This document shows, one piece after another, positions 26,214-37,963 of a DNA stretch of 64,000 nucleotides. Source of the DNA: Vibrio sp. 16 (lineage in GTDB: Bacteria; Pseudomonadota; Gammaproteobacteria; Enterobacterales; Vibrionaceae); the NCBI RefSeq assembly GCF_963681195.1, contig NZ_OY808997.1, forward strand, positions 1,736,001-1,800,000, read 5' to 3'. A model generated the notes under the pieces. It did not search any database. It saw only the letters and a program-made list of their open reading frames with translations, and was not told where the DNA came from. The position numbers and the translations under genes are program-made. The stretch's first letter is position 1. Each line of letters begins with the position of its first letter.

Positions 26214-27779
26214 ATGCGATTAACACATAGCTGGGTTTTGGCGCTCTTACTTACAGGATGTCAACTAACCCAGCCTACCGATTCTAGTGAGACCTCATCA
26301 CCGGAAACCAATAACCCACCCGCGGTAAAAAAGGCTGAACCTACCGCTCAGCCGGCCAAACCAGTATCAAAGCCAAAACCTGTGGTGACGCCTCAGTCGC
26401 AAGAAGATGTCTGGCAACGAATCGCGATGCAGTTGGATATGCCAATTCCGGATCACAAGACGGTCGATTACTACCGAACTTGGTATTTGAAGCACCCAAG
26501 CCATCTTAGAACCGTTTCAAAACGCGCCGAGCCATTCCTCTACCTGATCACAGAAAAGATCGAAGAGCGAAACTTACCTCTTGAGCTTGCGCTGCTCCCC
26601 GTTGTAGAAAGCTCATTTGATGCCTTTGCCTACTCTCACGGCAGTGCGGCAGGCTTATGGCAGTTTGTCCCTGCAACCGGCAAGATGTACGGCTTAGAAC
26701 AAAACTTCTGGTACGATGGGCGTCGAGATGTGCCTGCGGCAACCGATGCAGCACTCGACTACCTCACTTACCTAAATAAACGTTTTGACGGCGAATGGAC
26801 CCACGCCATCGCAGCATACAACAGTGGCGGTGGACGCGTTTCCAGTGCAATTCGTAAAAACACCAAGCTAGGCAAACCCACCGACTTTTTCTCGCTCGAT
26901 TTACCGAAAGAGACCAGTGGTTACGTTCCTAAACTCCTAGCACTCGCAGATATCATTGCCAACCAAGAAAAGTACGGGATCGATATTCCACCCATAGCGA
27001 ACAAACCCGTCGTTACCCTCATCGATCCAAAAGAACAATTGGACTTGGCGATTGCAGCAAAATACGCGGGCATCTCGGTCAAAGAACTGCAAGGCTTAAA
27101 CCCTGCTTATAATCAGTGGTCGACTGCACCCGATGGCCCTCATCAACTGCTTATTCCAGCCCAAGCAGAAGACAGTTTCCGTTACCAAGTTGAAAAAAAT
27201 CGCGGTAAAGGAATGAAGTTGGTTCGCTACAAAGTGAAATCTGGTGACTCCATCAGCGTTCTGGCTAACCGATACAACACCACGACAAAAGTAATCCAGC
27301 GTGCGAATGGCATGACCAACAGCAATATTCGCGCTGGTCAGTACTTGATGATTCCAGCGTCGGCAAAAGATGAGAATGTCTACGCTTTAACCGCATCCAA
27401 CCGCCTTGAAAAGACGCAAGCGAAAAACCGTGGTCAATACAAGCTCACCCACACAGTTCGCTCAGGCGACAGCTTATGGAGCATTGCCAAAGCCAACAAG
27501 GTCTCTCATAAATCGCTTGCCAAGTGGAATGGAATGGGACCAAAAGATACGTTACGTGTCGGACAAAAACTGGTGATTTGGAAGAACAGCTCAGATGGCG
27601 CCATAATCCGCACCGTTTTCTATAACGTTCGCTCAGGCGATACCATCAGTGGTATTGCCAGCAAATTTAAAGTGAAATCACGTGACATCGTGAAATGGAA
27701 TGACCTAAGCAAACAAAAATATCTTAAGCCGGGTCAAAAACTGAAACTCTACGTCGATGTAACTAAGGTAAGTGTATGA
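26214..27779 (+). CDS. mltD: Membrane-bound lytic murein transglycosylase D
   Basis: A lipoprotein (521 aa), lipidated at Cys16 of LLLTGC. A Pro/Lys-rich linker leads to the lytic transglycosylase domain, with the catalytic glutamate in VESSFDAFAYSHGSAAGLWQF and IAAYNSGGGRV further on. Three LysM peptidoglycan-binding modules follow (YKVKSGDSISVLANRY, HTVRSGDSLWSIAKAN, YNVRSGDTISGIASKF). It cleaves glycan strands during wall remodelling. Its stop overlaps the ATG of the next gene (ATGA). Confidence 0.97.
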   Translation: MRLTHSWVLALLLTGCQLTQPTDSSETSSPETNNPPAVKKAEPTAQPAKPVSKPKPVVTPQSQEDVWQRIAMQLDMPIPDHKTVDYYRTWYLKHPSHLRTVSKRAEPFLYLITEKIEERNLPLELALLPVVESSFDAFAYSHGSAAGLWQFVPATGKMYGLEQNFWYDGRRDVPAATDAALDYLTYLNKRFDGEWTHAIAAYNSGGGRVSSAIRKNTKLGKPTDFFSLDLPKETSGYVPKLLALADIIANQEKYGIDIPPIANKPVVTLIDPKEQLDLAIAAKYAGISVKELQGLNPAYNQWSTAPDGPHQLLIPAQAEDSFRYQVEKNRGKGMKLVRYKVKSGDSISVLANRYNTTTKVIQRANGMTNSNIRAGQYLMIPASAKDENVYALTASNRLEKTQAKNRGQYKLTHTVRSGDSLWSIAKANKVSHKSLAKWNGMGPKDTLRVGQKLVIWKNSSDGAIIRTVFYNVRSGDTISGIASKFKVKSRDIVKWNDLSKQKYLKPGQKLKLYVDVTKVSV

Positions 27780-28462
27780 CGCCCTCCAGTAATCCTTTAA
27801 TCATGCTAGTTGATATTTTTCGTTCACCTAGCGCTTGTTTCCTTGCCCTGTATCAACGTGGCGCATGGGGCTGGCAGCCATACATTTTTCTGATTTTATC
27901 GCCATTTTTGTTTTGGGGTGCATATTTTGATTTGGTCAATTTTGAGTGGCTAAAGGAAGTTCTAACCGCTCAACTGGCGCAAACGAACCCGCAACAACTT
28001 GAGTTACTTGATGCCAACACCTTAATGGCCAGTGAAATCATCAGCGATGTATTTGGTCGAACGCTGACCATACTCATGCTGGCGTTTTGGTTCAATCTGG
28101 CCACTAAGCCAAGTCAGCACCAACATGGTTTCTGGAAATGGTTTGCCGCAGCCGCGGTGATCACTTTCCCTGCAATCATCGGCGATCTTGCAAGCTACGT
28201 GAGTGTTCTACTGAAACATGGTCAAGTGCTTGTTTACGCCGCGGATCTCAATAGCCTTAACGGACTACTCAAGCTTCCACTGACCAATGAGTGGTCTCAG
28301 TTTGCCAGCTCGTTCCCTCTGCTTCTGCCTTGGTATATCGCTTTGGGCTACGCGGCAGTCGGTACATGGACGGAGTTCGAGCGCGGCCAAGCCTTGGTCA
28401 TTTCAGCACTACCTTGGCTCGCTTACTACCTAATTTGGGCGCTCTACATCGTTATTTTTTAA
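27776..28462 (+). CDS. YIP1-family membrane protein
   Basis: A 228-aa integral membrane protein with five or so hydrophobic segments. It matches the Yip1-domain family found next to mltD in Vibrio (IFRSPSACFLALYQRGAWGW at the start, ALPWLAYYLIWALYIVIF at the end). Its ATG overlaps the mltD stop by four bases, implying translational coupling. Its 3' end overlaps the converging YafD-like gene by 33 bases. The bacterial role is unknown. Confidence 0.82.
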   Translation: MTPSSNPLIMLVDIFRSPSACFLALYQRGAWGWQPYIFLILSPFLFWGAYFDLVNFEWLKEVLTAQLAQTNPQQLELLDANTLMASEIISDVFGRTLTILMLAFWFNLATKPSQHQHGFWKWFAAAAVITFPAIIGDLASYVSVLLKHGQVLVYAADLNSLNGLLKLPLTNEWSQFASSFPLLLPWYIALGYAAVGTWTEFERGQALVISALPWLAYYLIWALYIVIF

Positions 28463-29302
28463 ACGAAAGCTCACCTCTATTGGGTTGTGATCAGAGGCGT
28501 CGGTTATCGGCGCCTCTGCTTTTTGAAGAACCAAATCTCGATAAAACACATGATCTAAAGGCAGTCCAGTCACAAACTGAGTCCGATTATCCACTTGGTA
28601 GGTAACCTCTGTAACGCCTATTTTGTCGAGCGCTTGTTTCATCACACTCAATCGCGCGTCACTCCAGCTGTTAAAATCGCCAGCAACAATGATCGGCCCC
28701 TGATGATTCAAAAGCTCCGTCACTAACGTATCAAGCTGCCTTTGATACTCCACGGTGCCATAAGTGAAATTTACCGCATGGATATTAACCACCGCCAATG
28801 ACTGGCCATTCGTCAGCGGGTAAGTCGCATATAAAGCAGATTTGGGTAACCCTAACCAAGGCTCAAGCTCGGTGTACGCACAGGCGAGATCAGGCGTATC
28901 ATAGCTTAAGTTCAAAACCCCCGCGGTGGTATCAAAGGCTTTAAACGCATCGACTTGGCTACCAAACCACTGATTGTCCTCAATCAAATGGAGTAACTCA
29001 GGGGTCATACTGGCTTCTTGTAACAGAACCAATTGCTTTCCCTCCACCAAGGTTTGCAAACTAGAATGCCAGTTTGGTCGGTTCTGCTTGTAGATGTTCC
29101 ACACCAGAACATTCAGCTCGCCATTGAGATCCACCGGTTTTGCTGAGTCACTGCGGTAACACTTCAACGAAGGCGCAATATTCCCTTGCGAAATCGAAGA
29201 TATTTGGCCTTGTTCAGGCAATGTGAACACCACTCGATAACCAATCATTCCCGTGAGTACGAGCCCAATAGGCAATGCTAGTAACCATTTTTTGTTCATC
29301 AT
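28430..29302 (-). CDS. Endonuclease/exonuclease/phosphatase-family protein (YafD-like)
   Basis: A 290-aa protein with an N-terminal membrane or signal anchor (WLLALPIGLVLTGMIGYRVVF) and an EEP-fold catalytic domain outside the cytoplasm. Fold motifs: LNVLVWNIYKQNRPNW, LLQEASM (metal-binding Glu), VNIHAVNF, VAGDFNSWSD, LDHVFYRD and the catalytic SDHNPIEV. The substrate cannot be told. It matches YafD in E. coli, in roughly the same neighbourhood. The last 33 bases overlap the YIP1 gene on the other strand. Confidence 0.85.
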   Translation of the reverse strand: MMNKKWLLALPIGLVLTGMIGYRVVFTLPEQGQISSISQGNIAPSLKCYRSDSAKPVDLNGELNVLVWNIYKQNRPNWHSSLQTLVEGKQLVLLQEASMTPELLHLIEDNQWFGSQVDAFKAFDTTAGVLNLSYDTPDLACAYTELEPWLGLPKSALYATYPLTNGQSLAVVNIHAVNFTYGTVEYQRQLDTLVTELLNHQGPIIVAGDFNSWSDARLSVMKQALDKIGVTEVTYQVDNRTQFVTGLPLDHVFYRDLVLQKAEAPITDASDHNPIEVSFRLKNNDVERPN

Positions 29303-29315
29303 TAAGCCCTAAAAT

Positions 29316-29339
29316 GTAAAAAAGAGCCTTACGGCTCTT
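29316..29339 (-). terminator. Terminator downstream of glnB
   Basis: On the minus strand AAGAGCC pairs with GGCTCTT around GTAA, followed by Ts. It precedes the YafD-like gene. Confidence 0.75.
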
Positions 29340-29387
29340 CCTTGATTATCGAATATCGAATTCAGTTCACGCACTCTGACAATAACA

Positions 29388-29735
<348 letters not shown>

Positions 29736-29781
29736 TTAAACTTCAGCAATTTGCCTTATTATCCCACGATCATCGGGCAAT

Positions 29782-29810
29782 AAAAAGCCCGAGCGATAAG
29801 CGCTCAGGCT
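29782..29810 (-). terminator. Terminator downstream of the cytochrome c gene
   Basis: On the minus strand AGCCTGAGCG pairs with CGCTCGGGCT (one mismatch) around a TTAT loop, followed by T5. Confidence 0.85.
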
Positions 29811-29831
29811 AATATACAACTTAACCGAAGG

Positions 29832-30146
29832 TTATTTCAAACTTGCGTAGTATGCCGCTAGGTTAGCGATGTCGGCATCACTGAGCATCGATGCTTGCGC
29901 TTGCATGACCGCCGCTAGACCACCATTACGCTCTTTGTTTTTGTACGCATTGATCGAGCTGACAAGGTATTGTTCGTTTTGACCTTTCAAGTTTGGATAA
30001 CCTGGGATGACAGCGATACCATCCGCACCATGACAAGCCGCACATACCGCCGCTTTCGCTTGCCCGGCAGCTACATCACCTGCCGCCATAGCTTGACCAG
30101 CCATAAGGCCCATTCCGATGACCATTCCAATAGCGATTTTCTTCAT
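29832..30146 (-). CDS. Small class I cytochrome c (c4/c5/c553 type)
   Basis: A periplasmic monohaem cytochrome (104 aa). A signal peptide cleaved near AMA-AG is followed by the haem site CAACH at 35-39. The axial methionine is probably in the C-terminal part ([24 protein letters not shown]). The pattern is that of short c4-half or c5 cytochromes, which pass electrons to terminal oxidases. It is monocistronic, with its own terminator. Confidence 0.9.
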   Translation of the reverse strand: MKKIAIGMVIGMGLMAGQAMAAGDVAAGQAKAAVCAACHGADGIAVIPGYPNLKGQNEQYLVSSINAYKNKERNGGLAAVMQAQASMLSDADIANLAAYYASLK

Positions 30147-30211
30147 TGCTCTTCCTTATAAGTCCACTTCTTATGTGTGTTTTATCTATACGATTCTGAC
30201 ACAAAGATAGT

Positions 30212-31516
30212 TTACTTGCTCCAGATAAGCTCACAGTCTTGACCGATAAAGTGATGATCAATAAACAAATCCGCGATAGCCGCTACTTTATCGCCACACA
30301 TAAGTATCGGTCTTCTTCGCCTTTCCCAACTCGGCACTTGATACTCTTGAAACAGCTTTTTCAGTTTTCTGCTATGCCCTCGCTCTGCTGGATGAGCGCT
30401 GAGCCCTTCGGGATTAAAGATGATACGTAATGGCGCTTGCTGCAGTGCAGACAAGGACAATGACCCAGTCGATGTCGCTTGAAGCGTCAAATGACCAAGC
30501 CTGTCAGGAAGTTCAAGCTCCTCACCTAGCCCCAAGCGTTGAGACCAATCGCTAATATCCTCATGAGCGGAAACTAAGTAGAGACGTCGGTTAAAACGGC
30601 GTACTTGCGCAGAAATTAGATTCAGAACAGGATTCGCGTCTGCCTTGGCAAGTGCTACCTGATGCCAAATTTTGTCCAGATGATCTCGACTTGGCATGCG
30701 CTGACCCGCATTGGCCAACCACATACGAATCAAACGTGCCCGCATCAATGCGCTCAAATCAGCCATCCCTTGAATGGCTAAACTACCATCCGAGTTGACC
30801 AGGAGCCTGAGCTTATCTTGGAGTAGCTCGTCTAAAAGAAGCTCTTGCTCTGCACATAGTTGAGCGCTTCGCTGGACTGATTGAGTAAAATGTGGCCAAC
30901 GCTCTTCAATAACCGGCGAAATATGACGACGAATGTAATTGCGATCGAAGCGGGTATCCTGATTACTTTCATCTTCCACCCAATTTAAGCCATGGTGCTG
31001 CGCGTATTGTTCGATCTCTTCGCGCCTAACCTTAAGTAGCGGTCGAACCAATCGGCCATTAGAAAACGGCTTGCTCTCAGCCATCGCCGACAAACCTTTT
31101 GGCCCACTGCCTCGCTTTAAGGCAAGAAGAAACGTTTCTAGCTGATCATCTCCATGTTGACCCGTCAGTAAAATATCTTTTTCATTTACATGCTGAGCCA
31201 GCACCTTATAACGCTGATCTCGGGCACACTCCTCGATGCTCTTACCGCTGGCATCTAGTTGCACCTTTTCTAAAATAAAGGGGACATCACTCTGAGCAGC
31301 CCACTCTTGGCACTGGTTAGCCCACTCATCAGCATTAACACTTAAACCGTGATGAACATGGACCGCCAGCGTCGGACGATGGGTTTCCTGCTGATAGCGC
31401 GCAAGTAATGAAAGCAATACACGTGAGTCAATACCACCACTAAAGGCCAAAACAATACGACTGCGCGGTGCAAGATACTCTTCAATAACAGATGAAAATG
31501 ATTGATACAGATCCAT
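30212..31516 (-). CDS. tilS: tRNA(Ile)-lysidine synthase
   Basis: Converts C34 of the CAU-anticodon isoleucine tRNA to lysidine, so that it reads AUA. The N-type ATP-pyrophosphatase loop SGGIDS is at residues 26-31. It is followed by VHVHHGLSVNADEW, GQHGDDQLETFLLALKRGSGPKGL and RPLLKVRREEIEQYA. The C-terminal TilS domain includes HSRKLKKLFQEYQVPSWERRRRP. Length 434 aa, as in E. coli. It lies downstream of accA, beyond a terminator. Confidence 0.97.
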   Translation of the reverse strand: MDLYQSFSSVIEEYLAPRSRIVLAFSGGIDSRVLLSLLARYQQETHRPTLAVHVHHGLSVNADEWANQCQEWAAQSDVPFILEKVQLDASGKSIEECARDQRYKVLAQHVNEKDILLTGQHGDDQLETFLLALKRGSGPKGLSAMAESKPFSNGRLVRPLLKVRREEIEQYAQHHGLNWVEDESNQDTRFDRNYIRRHISPVIEERWPHFTQSVQRSAQLCAEQELLLDELLQDKLRLLVNSDGSLAIQGMADLSALMRARLIRMWLANAGQRMPSRDHLDKIWHQVALAKADANPVLNLISAQVRRFNRRLYLVSAHEDISDWSQRLGLGEELELPDRLGHLTLQATSTGSLSLSALQQAPLRIIFNPEGLSAHPAERGHSRKLKKLFQEYQVPSWERRRRPILMCGDKVAAIADLFIDHHFIGQDCELIWSK

Positions 31517-31564
31517 AACGGAATAACTCGATAATTGATAAGCGATAGTTTATCACCCACCAAT

Positions 31565-31592
31565 AAAAAAGGCCGAACTAAGTTCGACCTTT
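31565..31592 (-). terminator. Terminator between accA and tilS
   Basis: On the minus strand AAAGGTCGAAC pairs with GTTCGGCCTTT (one G-U) around TTA, followed by T6. Confidence 0.85.
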
Positions 31593-31612
31593 AGGATTTA
31601 ACAAGATGCTGA

Positions 31613-32572
31613 TTAGCAGTAACCGTAGCTCATTAAGCGTTGGTAACGGCGCTCAAGAAGAGTGTCGTTGTCAAATTGAGCTAGCTCATCTAACTGCTTA
31701 AGTAGGTTCGCTTTCATGTTTGCTGCCATTTGAACATGGTCGCGGTGCGCACCACCTAATGGCTCTTCAATAATTTCATCGATCAACTCAAGCTCTTTAA
31801 GACGAGGCGCCGTTAGGCCCATTGCGTCTGCCGCTTGAGGCGCTTTATCTGAATCACGCCATAGAATCGATGCACAGCCCTCTGGTGAGATGACTGAGTA
31901 CGTCGAGTATTGAAGCATATTCACGTAATCGCCAACACCAATGGCCAATGCACCGCCTGAACCACCTTCACCAACAACGTTACAAATCACTGGCACTTTT
32001 AAACCCGCCATCACTTTTAGGTTTTTCGCAATTGCCTCTGATTGGCCGCGCTCTTCTGCACCAACACCAGGGTATGCACCCGCAGTATCAATGAAGGTGA
32101 TGATTGGCATGTTAAAACGCTCTGCCATTTCCATAAGGCGTAGGGCTTTACGGTAACCTTCAGGCTTAGGCATACCGAAGTTACGTTTTACTTTTTCTTT
32201 GGTCTCACGACCTTTTTGGTGACCGATGATCATAACCGGACGACCATCAAGGCGAGCCATACCACCAACGATCGCTTTATCATCAGCAAACGCTCGGTCA
32301 CCCGCTAGCTCTTCAAATTCTGTAAATACATGCTGGATGTAGTCCAGCGTGTAAGGACGTTGTGGATGACGCGCCAGTTGAGCAGTTTCCCACGCCCCTA
32401 GATCGCTAAAGGTCTTTTTCTTAAGCTCTAAGCTTTTCTTTTCTAGCTGTTCGATCTCTTTTTCTAGATCCACACCAGACTCACCGCCGTGGCGAGATAC
32501 ATCACGTAGTGCTTCAATCTTTGCTTCAAGTTCTGCGATCGGCTTTTCAAATTCTAAAAAGTTTAGGCTCAT
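31613..32572 (-). CDS. accA: Acetyl-CoA carboxylase carboxyltransferase, alpha subunit
   Basis: The alpha half of the carboxyltransferase (319 aa) that, with AccD, moves CO2 from biotin to acetyl-CoA in the first step of fatty acid synthesis. Recognised by [32 protein letters not shown], the crotonase-fold [18 protein letters not shown] and [15 protein letters not shown], and [11 protein letters not shown]. The length equals that of E. coli AccA. It follows dnaE by 35 bases, the conserved order. Confidence 0.98.
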   Translation of the reverse strand: MSLNFLEFEKPIAELEAKIEALRDVSRHGGESGVDLEKEIEQLEKKSLELKKKTFSDLGAWETAQLARHPQRPYTLDYIQHVFTEFEELAGDRAFADDKAIVGGMARLDGRPVMIIGHQKGRETKEKVKRNFGMPKPEGYRKALRLMEMAERFNMPIITFIDTAGAYPGVGAEERGQSEAIAKNLKVMAGLKVPVICNVVGEGGSGGALAIGVGDYVNMLQYSTYSVISPEGCASILWRDSDKAPQAADAMGLTAPRLKELELIDEIIEEPLGGAHRDHVQMAANMKANLLKQLDELAQFDNDTLLERRYQRLMSYGYC

Positions 32573-32607
32573 CTATCGATCCTTTCTGATTCGGCTTTGT
32601 ACCGAAT

Positions 32608-35600
32608 TTAGTTAAATTCGAGTTCTACTTGGCCATTACCAAGCAGTTGTTTTAAATCATCTAATAATGCATCGCTTGGCGTAACTCGCCATTCGGTACC
32701 TAACGTTAGACGCGCGCGCGCATCGCTCCGTTGGTAATATACATGAACAGGAACCGTTCCTGCCCGATGAGGCTCTAGTATTTTACTAAAGCGCTCAAAA
32801 AACTGGCCATCGATTTGAGATTCTTCAATCGATACAGATAATCCACGCGCGTACTTTTCGCGAGCAGTGCCGAGATCCATGACCTCGCGCGCGGACATTT
32901 TAAGACCACCATTGAAATCATCAAAGCTGACCTGTCCAGAAACCACCAAAATTTTATCTTGTTCTAACAATTCAGCGTATTTATCCAACGCATCTGAGAA
33001 CAACATCACTTCCATACGTCCACTGCGATCGTCGAGTGTCATCAAGCCGATGCGTGTACCGCGTTTTGTGGTCATGACGCGAGCTGCAATCACTAGCCCT
33101 GAGACAGTCACACTTTGGTCACGACGAGTTGGGGTCGCGTCTTTTAGTCGACAACTGGTGTACTTACCAAGTTCCTTCAAATAGGCATTTATTGGGTGTC
33201 CGGTCAAATAAAGGCCGAGTGTTGTCCGCTCTCCCTCTAACCATACCTTCTCAGGCCATGGCGCAACTTTGGTGTATTTGTTTTCTACCTCTTCTGGCGC
33301 TTCCGTCAATACGCCAAACAGATCGCTCTGACCAAATGCTTCCGCTTGGTGATGTTGGCTGGCTGCTTTAACCGCGTCATCGAGTGAAGCCATCATGGCT
33401 GCGCGATGAGGGCCCAGTCGATCCAAGGCTCCGGCATAGATAAGCTTCTCGATAACGCGTTTATTGACCTTTTTCAAATCGATGCGAGCGCAGAAGTCAA
33501 ACAAGTCTTTGAAATGGCCATCTCGGTTGCGCGATTCTAAAATCGCCTCGATAGGGCCTTCACCGACACCTTTTATCGCACCAATGCCATAAACAATCGC
33601 GCCATCTTCATCTACGTTGAAGCGATACAAGCCAGAGTTAATATCCGGCGGCAACACTTTCAGCTTCATGCGTAGACATTCGTCTACAAGACCAACCACT
33701 TTTTCGGTGTTATCCATATCCGCGGTCATTACCGCAGCCATAAACTCCGCAGGATAGTGTGTTTTGAGCCACAAGGTTTGATATGAAACCAGGGCGTATG
33801 CCGCTGAGTGAGATTTGTTAAAGCCGTAGCCCGCAAATTTCTCTACCAAGTCGAAGATCTTCATCGCGAGTTCGCCATCGACACCATTGGCAATCGCGCC
33901 CTCTTCGAACGTGGCACGCTGTTTAGCCATCTCTTCCGGCTTTTTCTTACCCATTGCACGACGAAGCATATCCGCACCACCAAGGGTATACCCAGAAAGC
34001 ACCTGCGCTATCTGCATGACCTGTTCTTGATACAAGATAATGCCGTAAGTCGGATCGAGGATCTCTTTGAGCGACTCGTGCTGCCACTTTTCATCAGGAT
34101 AGGAAATTGCTTCTCGGCCATGTTTACGGTCGATAAAGTTGTCTACCATGCCTGATTGCAGCGGCCCCGGACGGAACAAAGCCACCAGTGCGATAATGTC
34201 TTCGAAACAGTCGGGTTGAAGGCGTTTGATTAGCTCTTTCATACCACGAGATTCAAGCTGGAACACTGCGGTAGTTTCAGAGTTTTGCAGTAAGTTAAAC
34301 GACGCTTGGTCATCAAGCGGTATCGACTCAATCGCGACGGGGGCTTTACCCTCTTTGGCTAAGCGAGGGTTAATCAACCCTAGTGCCCAGTCAATGATGG
34401 TTAGGGTACGCAGCCCCAAGAAGTCAAACTTAACCAGACCCGCGGTTTCCACGTCATTTTTATCGAACTGAGTGACGGGGAAATGGCCTTCTGCATCCGC
34501 GTAAATCGGCGCAAAATCGGTGATCGTGGTGGGTGAAATTACAACGCCACCCGCGTGTTTACCCGCGTTACGTGTACACCCTTCTAGGATGCGACACATA
34601 TCGATGAGCTCTTTGACCTCTTCATCCGCATCATAAAGCTCTGGCAGTGCAGGCTCGGCTTTAAAGGCTTTCTCTAGCGTCATGCCAGGATCCGGCGGGA
34701 CGAGTTTCGAAATGCGATCAACGAAACCAAACGGATGGCCAAGCACACGACCCACATCGCGTATTACCGCTTTCGCCGCCATGGTACCAAAGGTGATGAT
34801 CTGCGATACCGCATCGCGACCATACATTTCTGCTACGTGGTCAATCACTTGGTCACGCTTGTCCATACAGAAGTCGACGTCAAAATCGGGCATCGAAACA
34901 CGTTCTGGGTTCAAGAAACGTTCGAAAAGTAAGTCGTACTCGAGCGGGTCCAAATCTGTGATTTTCAGCGCATACGCCACCAATGAGCCGGCCCCCGAAC
35001 CACGCCCCGGACCAACAGGAATGTCATTGTCTTTCGACCACTGGATGAACTCCATTACGATCAAGAAGTAACCGGGGAAACCCATGTTGTTGATAACTTC
35101 GAGTTCGATTCTCAATCGCTCATCATATTCAGGGCGACGCTCTGCACGCACTTTCGGATCGGGGAATAAGAATTCAAGGCGTTCTTCGAGCCCCTCTTCC
35201 GATTTCATGACTAAGAATTCCGTTTCTTCCATGCCTTCTGTTGGGAACGCCGGTAGGAAGTATTCACCAAGACGCACGGTGACGTTACAACGCTTAGCAA
35301 TTTCGACGCTGTTTTCTAGCGCTTCAGGAATGTCGGCAAACAGCTCACACATTTCTTCTTCTGTGCGTAAATATTGCTGAGGGCTGTAGTTCTTCGGTCG
35401 ACGTGGATCTTCTAAGGTATAGCCGTCATGAATCGCCACTCGAATCTCGTGGGCATCAAACAGGGTTTCGTCAAGAAAGACGACATCGTTTGTCGCAACC
35501 ACTGGCAATTCAAACTGCTCAGCGAATTCGAGTGCAAAATGGAGGTAGCTCTCTTCGTCGGCGCGTCCAGTTCTAGTCAGCTCAAGATAAAAGCGGTCGG

Positions 35601-36087
35601 CAAAGTGAGTCTGGTAAAACTCTGCGCACTCTTGAGCCGTTTTTTGGTTGCCCTTGAGAAGCGCTTTACCAATTTCACCGCTTTTACCACCAGAGAGCAA
35701 AATCAAGCCCTCGGACAGCTCCACCAGCCACTCTTTATCGATGACTGGCTGATGCTGAACGTGACCACGAAGGTACGCTTTTGAGATCAGTAACGTTAGG
35801 TTTTTATAGCCAGTATTGTCTGCGGCCAACACCGTTAATTTAGTGAGTTCATCACCAAACGCTGCCGATTGCATAGCAAAATCGGCACCAATGATCGGCT
35901 TGATACCACAACCATGAGCGGTACCATAAAACTTCACCAAACCACATAAGTTAGTGAAATCGGTAAGTGCCATTGCAGGCATTCCCAACTCTGCCACTTT
36001 CTTAACCAGAGGTGGCACTTTGGAAAGGCCATCGACCATGGAGAAGTCACTGTGAACTCGAAGGTGGACAAACTTAGGATCTGACAT
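32608..36087 (-). CDS. dnaE: DNA polymerase III alpha subunit
   Basis: Replicative polymerase (1159 aa; 1160 in E. coli). An N-terminal PHP domain ([16 protein letters not shown]) leads into the C-family palm, with catalytic aspartates in [16 protein letters not shown]. The fingers region includes [18 protein letters not shown] helix-hairpin-helix region follows, then the sliding-clamp-binding motif QSDLF near 920 and an OB domain ([18 protein letters not shown]). It belongs to the lpx-rnhB-dnaE-accA run; its partner dnaQ is 8.5 kb away. Confidence 0.99.
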   Translation of the reverse strand: MSDPKFVHLRVHSDFSMVDGLSKVPPLVKKVAELGMPAMALTDFTNLCGLVKFYGTAHGCGIKPIIGADFAMQSAAFGDELTKLTVLAADNTGYKNLTLLISKAYLRGHVQHQPVIDKEWLVELSEGLILLSGGKSGEIGKALLKGNQKTAQECAEFYQTHFADRFYLELTRTGRADEESYLHFALEFAEQFELPVVATNDVVFLDETLFDAHEIRVAIHDGYTLEDPRRPKNYSPQQYLRTEEEMCELFADIPEALENSVEIAKRCNVTVRLGEYFLPAFPTEGMEETEFLVMKSEEGLEERLEFLFPDPKVRAERRPEYDERLRIELEVINNMGFPGYFLIVMEFIQWSKDNDIPVGPGRGSGAGSLVAYALKITDLDPLEYDLLFERFLNPERVSMPDFDVDFCMDKRDQVIDHVAEMYGRDAVSQIITFGTMAAKAVIRDVGRVLGHPFGFVDRISKLVPPDPGMTLEKAFKAEPALPELYDADEEVKELIDMCRILEGCTRNAGKHAGGVVISPTTITDFAPIYADAEGHFPVTQFDKNDVETAGLVKFDFLGLRTLTIIDWALGLINPRLAKEGKAPVAIESIPLDDQASFNLLQNSETTAVFQLESRGMKELIKRLQPDCFEDIIALVALFRPGPLQSGMVDNFIDRKHGREAISYPDEKWQHESLKEILDPTYGIILYQEQVMQIAQVLSGYTLGGADMLRRAMGKKKPEEMAKQRATFEEGAIANGVDGELAMKIFDLVEKFAGYGFNKSHSAAYALVSYQTLWLKTHYPAEFMAAVMTADMDNTEKVVGLVDECLRMKLKVLPPDINSGLYRFNVDEDGAIVYGIGAIKGVGEGPIEAILESRNRDGHFKDLFDFCARIDLKKVNKRVIEKLIYAGALDRLGPHRAAMMASLDDAVKAASQHHQAEAFGQSDLFGVLTEAPEEVENKYTKVAPWPEKVWLEGERTTLGLYLTGHPINAYLKELGKYTSCRLKDATPTRRDQSVTVSGLVIAARVMTTKRGTRIGLMTLDDRSGRMEVMLFSDALDKYAELLEQDKILVVSGQVSFDDFNGGLKMSAREVMDLGTAREKYARGLSVSIEESQIDGQFFERFSKILEPHRAGTVPVHVYYQRSDARARLTLGTEWRVTPSDALLDDLKQLLGNGQVELEFN

Positions 36088-36122
36088 GAATAGTTCCGCA
36101 AATAGTACTTAATCGGAAAGGA

Positions 36123-36165
36123 ATGGGGGTATTTTACGTGATAGTAATACGTGAATACACCCCAT
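36123..36165. other. Imperfect hairpin between rnhB and dnaE
   Basis: ATGGGG and CCCCAT, with inner ACGT/ACGT pairing and bulges, could fold into one long stem. No T-run follows on the minus strand, so it is not an intrinsic terminator. Its role is unknown. Confidence 0.35.
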
Positions 36166-36178
36166 AATATTCGGGTTT

Positions 36179-36796
36179 CTAATCTAACCCGAGCGCTTTC
36201 TTCACTGGTTTGAAGCTTTTACGATGTTGGTCAATCACACCATGCGCTTCAATCGCTTCAAAATGCGCCTTAGTTGGATAACCTTTGTGCTTAGCAAAGC
36301 CAAACTCTGGGTGTAGCTTATCGAGCTCTTCCATCTCTTGGTCTCGGACAACTTTCGCAATAATGGATGCGGCGCTGATCTCAGCAACGCGCAAGTCCCC
36401 CTTAACCACCGCTTGAGCATCCATTGGCAACGCGGGGCAGCGGTTGCCATCGATCAGTGCTAAATCTGGTTGTACTTTTAACCCCGCGATCGCTCGCTGC
36501 ATCGCCACCATCGTCGCTTGCAAGATATTCAGTTCGTCAATCTCCGCAGGAGTGCAACGTCCAACGGACCAAGCGAGCGCTTTCTCTTGGATTTCAGGCA
36601 GCAGCGCTAAACGCTTTTTCTCTGAGAGCTTTTTGGAGTCGTTCAAACCTTCAATCGGATTGTTGGGGTCTAAGATCACAGCGGCCGTAACCACGTCGCC
36701 CACCAACGGCCCTCGACCGACTTCATCCACCCCAGCCACATGTTGATAACCTTGCGGGTACTCAAACGGCGGAAGTTCTTGTTTTTCTTTTGCCAT
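36179..36796 (-). CDS. rnhB: Ribonuclease HII
   Basis: RNase HII (205 aa), which removes single ribonucleotides and RNA-DNA junctions. The DEDD site begins in [23 protein letters not shown], with [20 protein letters not shown] and [15 protein letters not shown] following. It is 5 bases downstream of lpxB, the order found in E. coli. Confidence 0.98.
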   Translation of the reverse strand: MAKEKQELPPFEYPQGYQHVAGVDEVGRGPLVGDVVTAAVILDPNNPIEGLNDSKKLSEKKRLALLPEIQEKALAWSVGRCTPAEIDELNILQATMVAMQRAIAGLKVQPDLALIDGNRCPALPMDAQAVVKGDLRVAEISAASIIAKVVRDQEMEELDKLHPEFGFAKHKGYPTKAHFEAIEAHGVIDQHRKSFKPVKKALGLD

Positions 36797-36801
36797 AGTA
36801 T

Positions 36802-37944
36802 CTATTTCTTACCAATTAATGCCAGAACTGCATTCGCAGCTTGGGTATCCGCATCTTTGCGAATCCAGTGATGCATCTCTGTAAACTTATCGATCATCTG
36901 CTGACCATCACTGCCTAGCAAACGCTCAACTTCGGGCGCCAAATTATCAGGAGTGCACTCTTCCAATAAATACTCTTTGACGATCTCTTGCTCAGCTAGA
37001 ATGTTTGGCAGTGATACATAATCTGTTTTCACTAGGCGACGAGCGATAAACGCGGTGATGGCGTTTACCTTATATCCAACCACCATAGGGCGCTTGATCA
37101 GCATGCATTCTAGAGCAACAGTCCCCGATGCGAGTAATACCGCATCAGCCGCTGTAATAACATTACGCGCAGTATCATCGACCAAGGTAAAATCAAGCTC
37201 AGGAGCAAACTCTTGCCAAGCTTGTTCAAATTGCTCTCGACGCTTCTGGTTTACCAGCGCCACCACAAATCCTAAGTCAGGATGCGTTTTATGTAGCCTT
37301 TTACAGGTTTCAATAAATGGTTGGGAGAGCATTTTTAGCTCACTGCCGCGGCTTCCAGGTAGAACCGCAAGCCACTTCTTATCTTGCTCAAGACCTAATA
37401 GTTCTCGAGCTGGTGCTTTCTCTGAAACCAACGGAATGGCATCAGCCAGTGTATGGCCAATAAACTCGCAAGGCACATTAAACTTGTCGTAAAACGCTTT
37501 CTCAAAGGGCAAGAATGCTAACACTAAGTTGGTTGCGGCTTCGATTTTAAAGATGCGCTTTTGACGCCAAGCCCATACGGATGGACTAACATAGTGGACC
37601 GTCTTGATGCCAGCTTGTTTCAGGTCCAACTCTAGACGTAAGTTGAAATCAGGCGCATCGATACCAACAAAAACATCAGGTGGATTGTCAGTAAAATACT
37701 TCACCAGTTGCGCCTTTACTTTGAGTAAACGCGGTAATCGGCCAAGTACCTCAACTAATCCCATGACAGCGAGTTCTTCCATGTCAAACAGAGATTCACA
37801 GCCTAGTGCTTTCATCTTGGGTCCGCCAATACCGACAAACTCGGCGTCAGGATATTGCGCTTTGACCGCTTTGATAAAGCCTTCCCCGAGCGTGTCACCT
37901 GACAACTCCCCCGCAACAATGCCAATTCTGAGTGGTTTTTCCAT
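36802..37944 (-). CDS. lpxB: Lipid-A-disaccharide synthase
   Basis: A GT19 glycosyltransferase (380 aa) that joins UDP-2,3-diacylglucosamine and lipid X into the lipid A disaccharide. Recognised by [63 protein letters not shown] and LPGSRGSEL. The start at 37944 fits the family; an in-frame ATG at 37977 lies inside the upstream hairpin and is unlikely. It follows lpxA. Confidence 0.97.
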   Translation of the reverse strand: MEKPLRIGIVAGELSGDTLGEGFIKAVKAQYPDAEFVGIGGPKMKALGCESLFDMEELAVMGLVEVLGRLPRLLKVKAQLVKYFTDNPPDVFVGIDAPDFNLRLELDLKQAGIKTVHYVSPSVWAWRQKRIFKIEAATNLVLAFLPFEKAFYDKFNVPCEFIGHTLADAIPLVSEKAPARELLGLEQDKKWLAVLPGSRGSELKMLSQPFIETCKRLHKTHPDLGFVVALVNQKRREQFEQAWQEFAPELDFTLVDDTARNVITAADAVLLASGTVALECMLIKRPMVVGYKVNAITAFIARRLVKTDYVSLPNILAEQEIVKEYLLEECTPDNLAPEVERLLGSDGQQMIDKFTEMHHWIRKDADTQAANAVLALIGKK

Positions 37945-37963
37945 TTTACTCACTTTATAAACG

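Noticed and set aside
33129..35784. Several open frames antisense to dnaE
   Set aside because: They have no ribosome binding site or recognisable domain and follow the codon pattern of dnaE.
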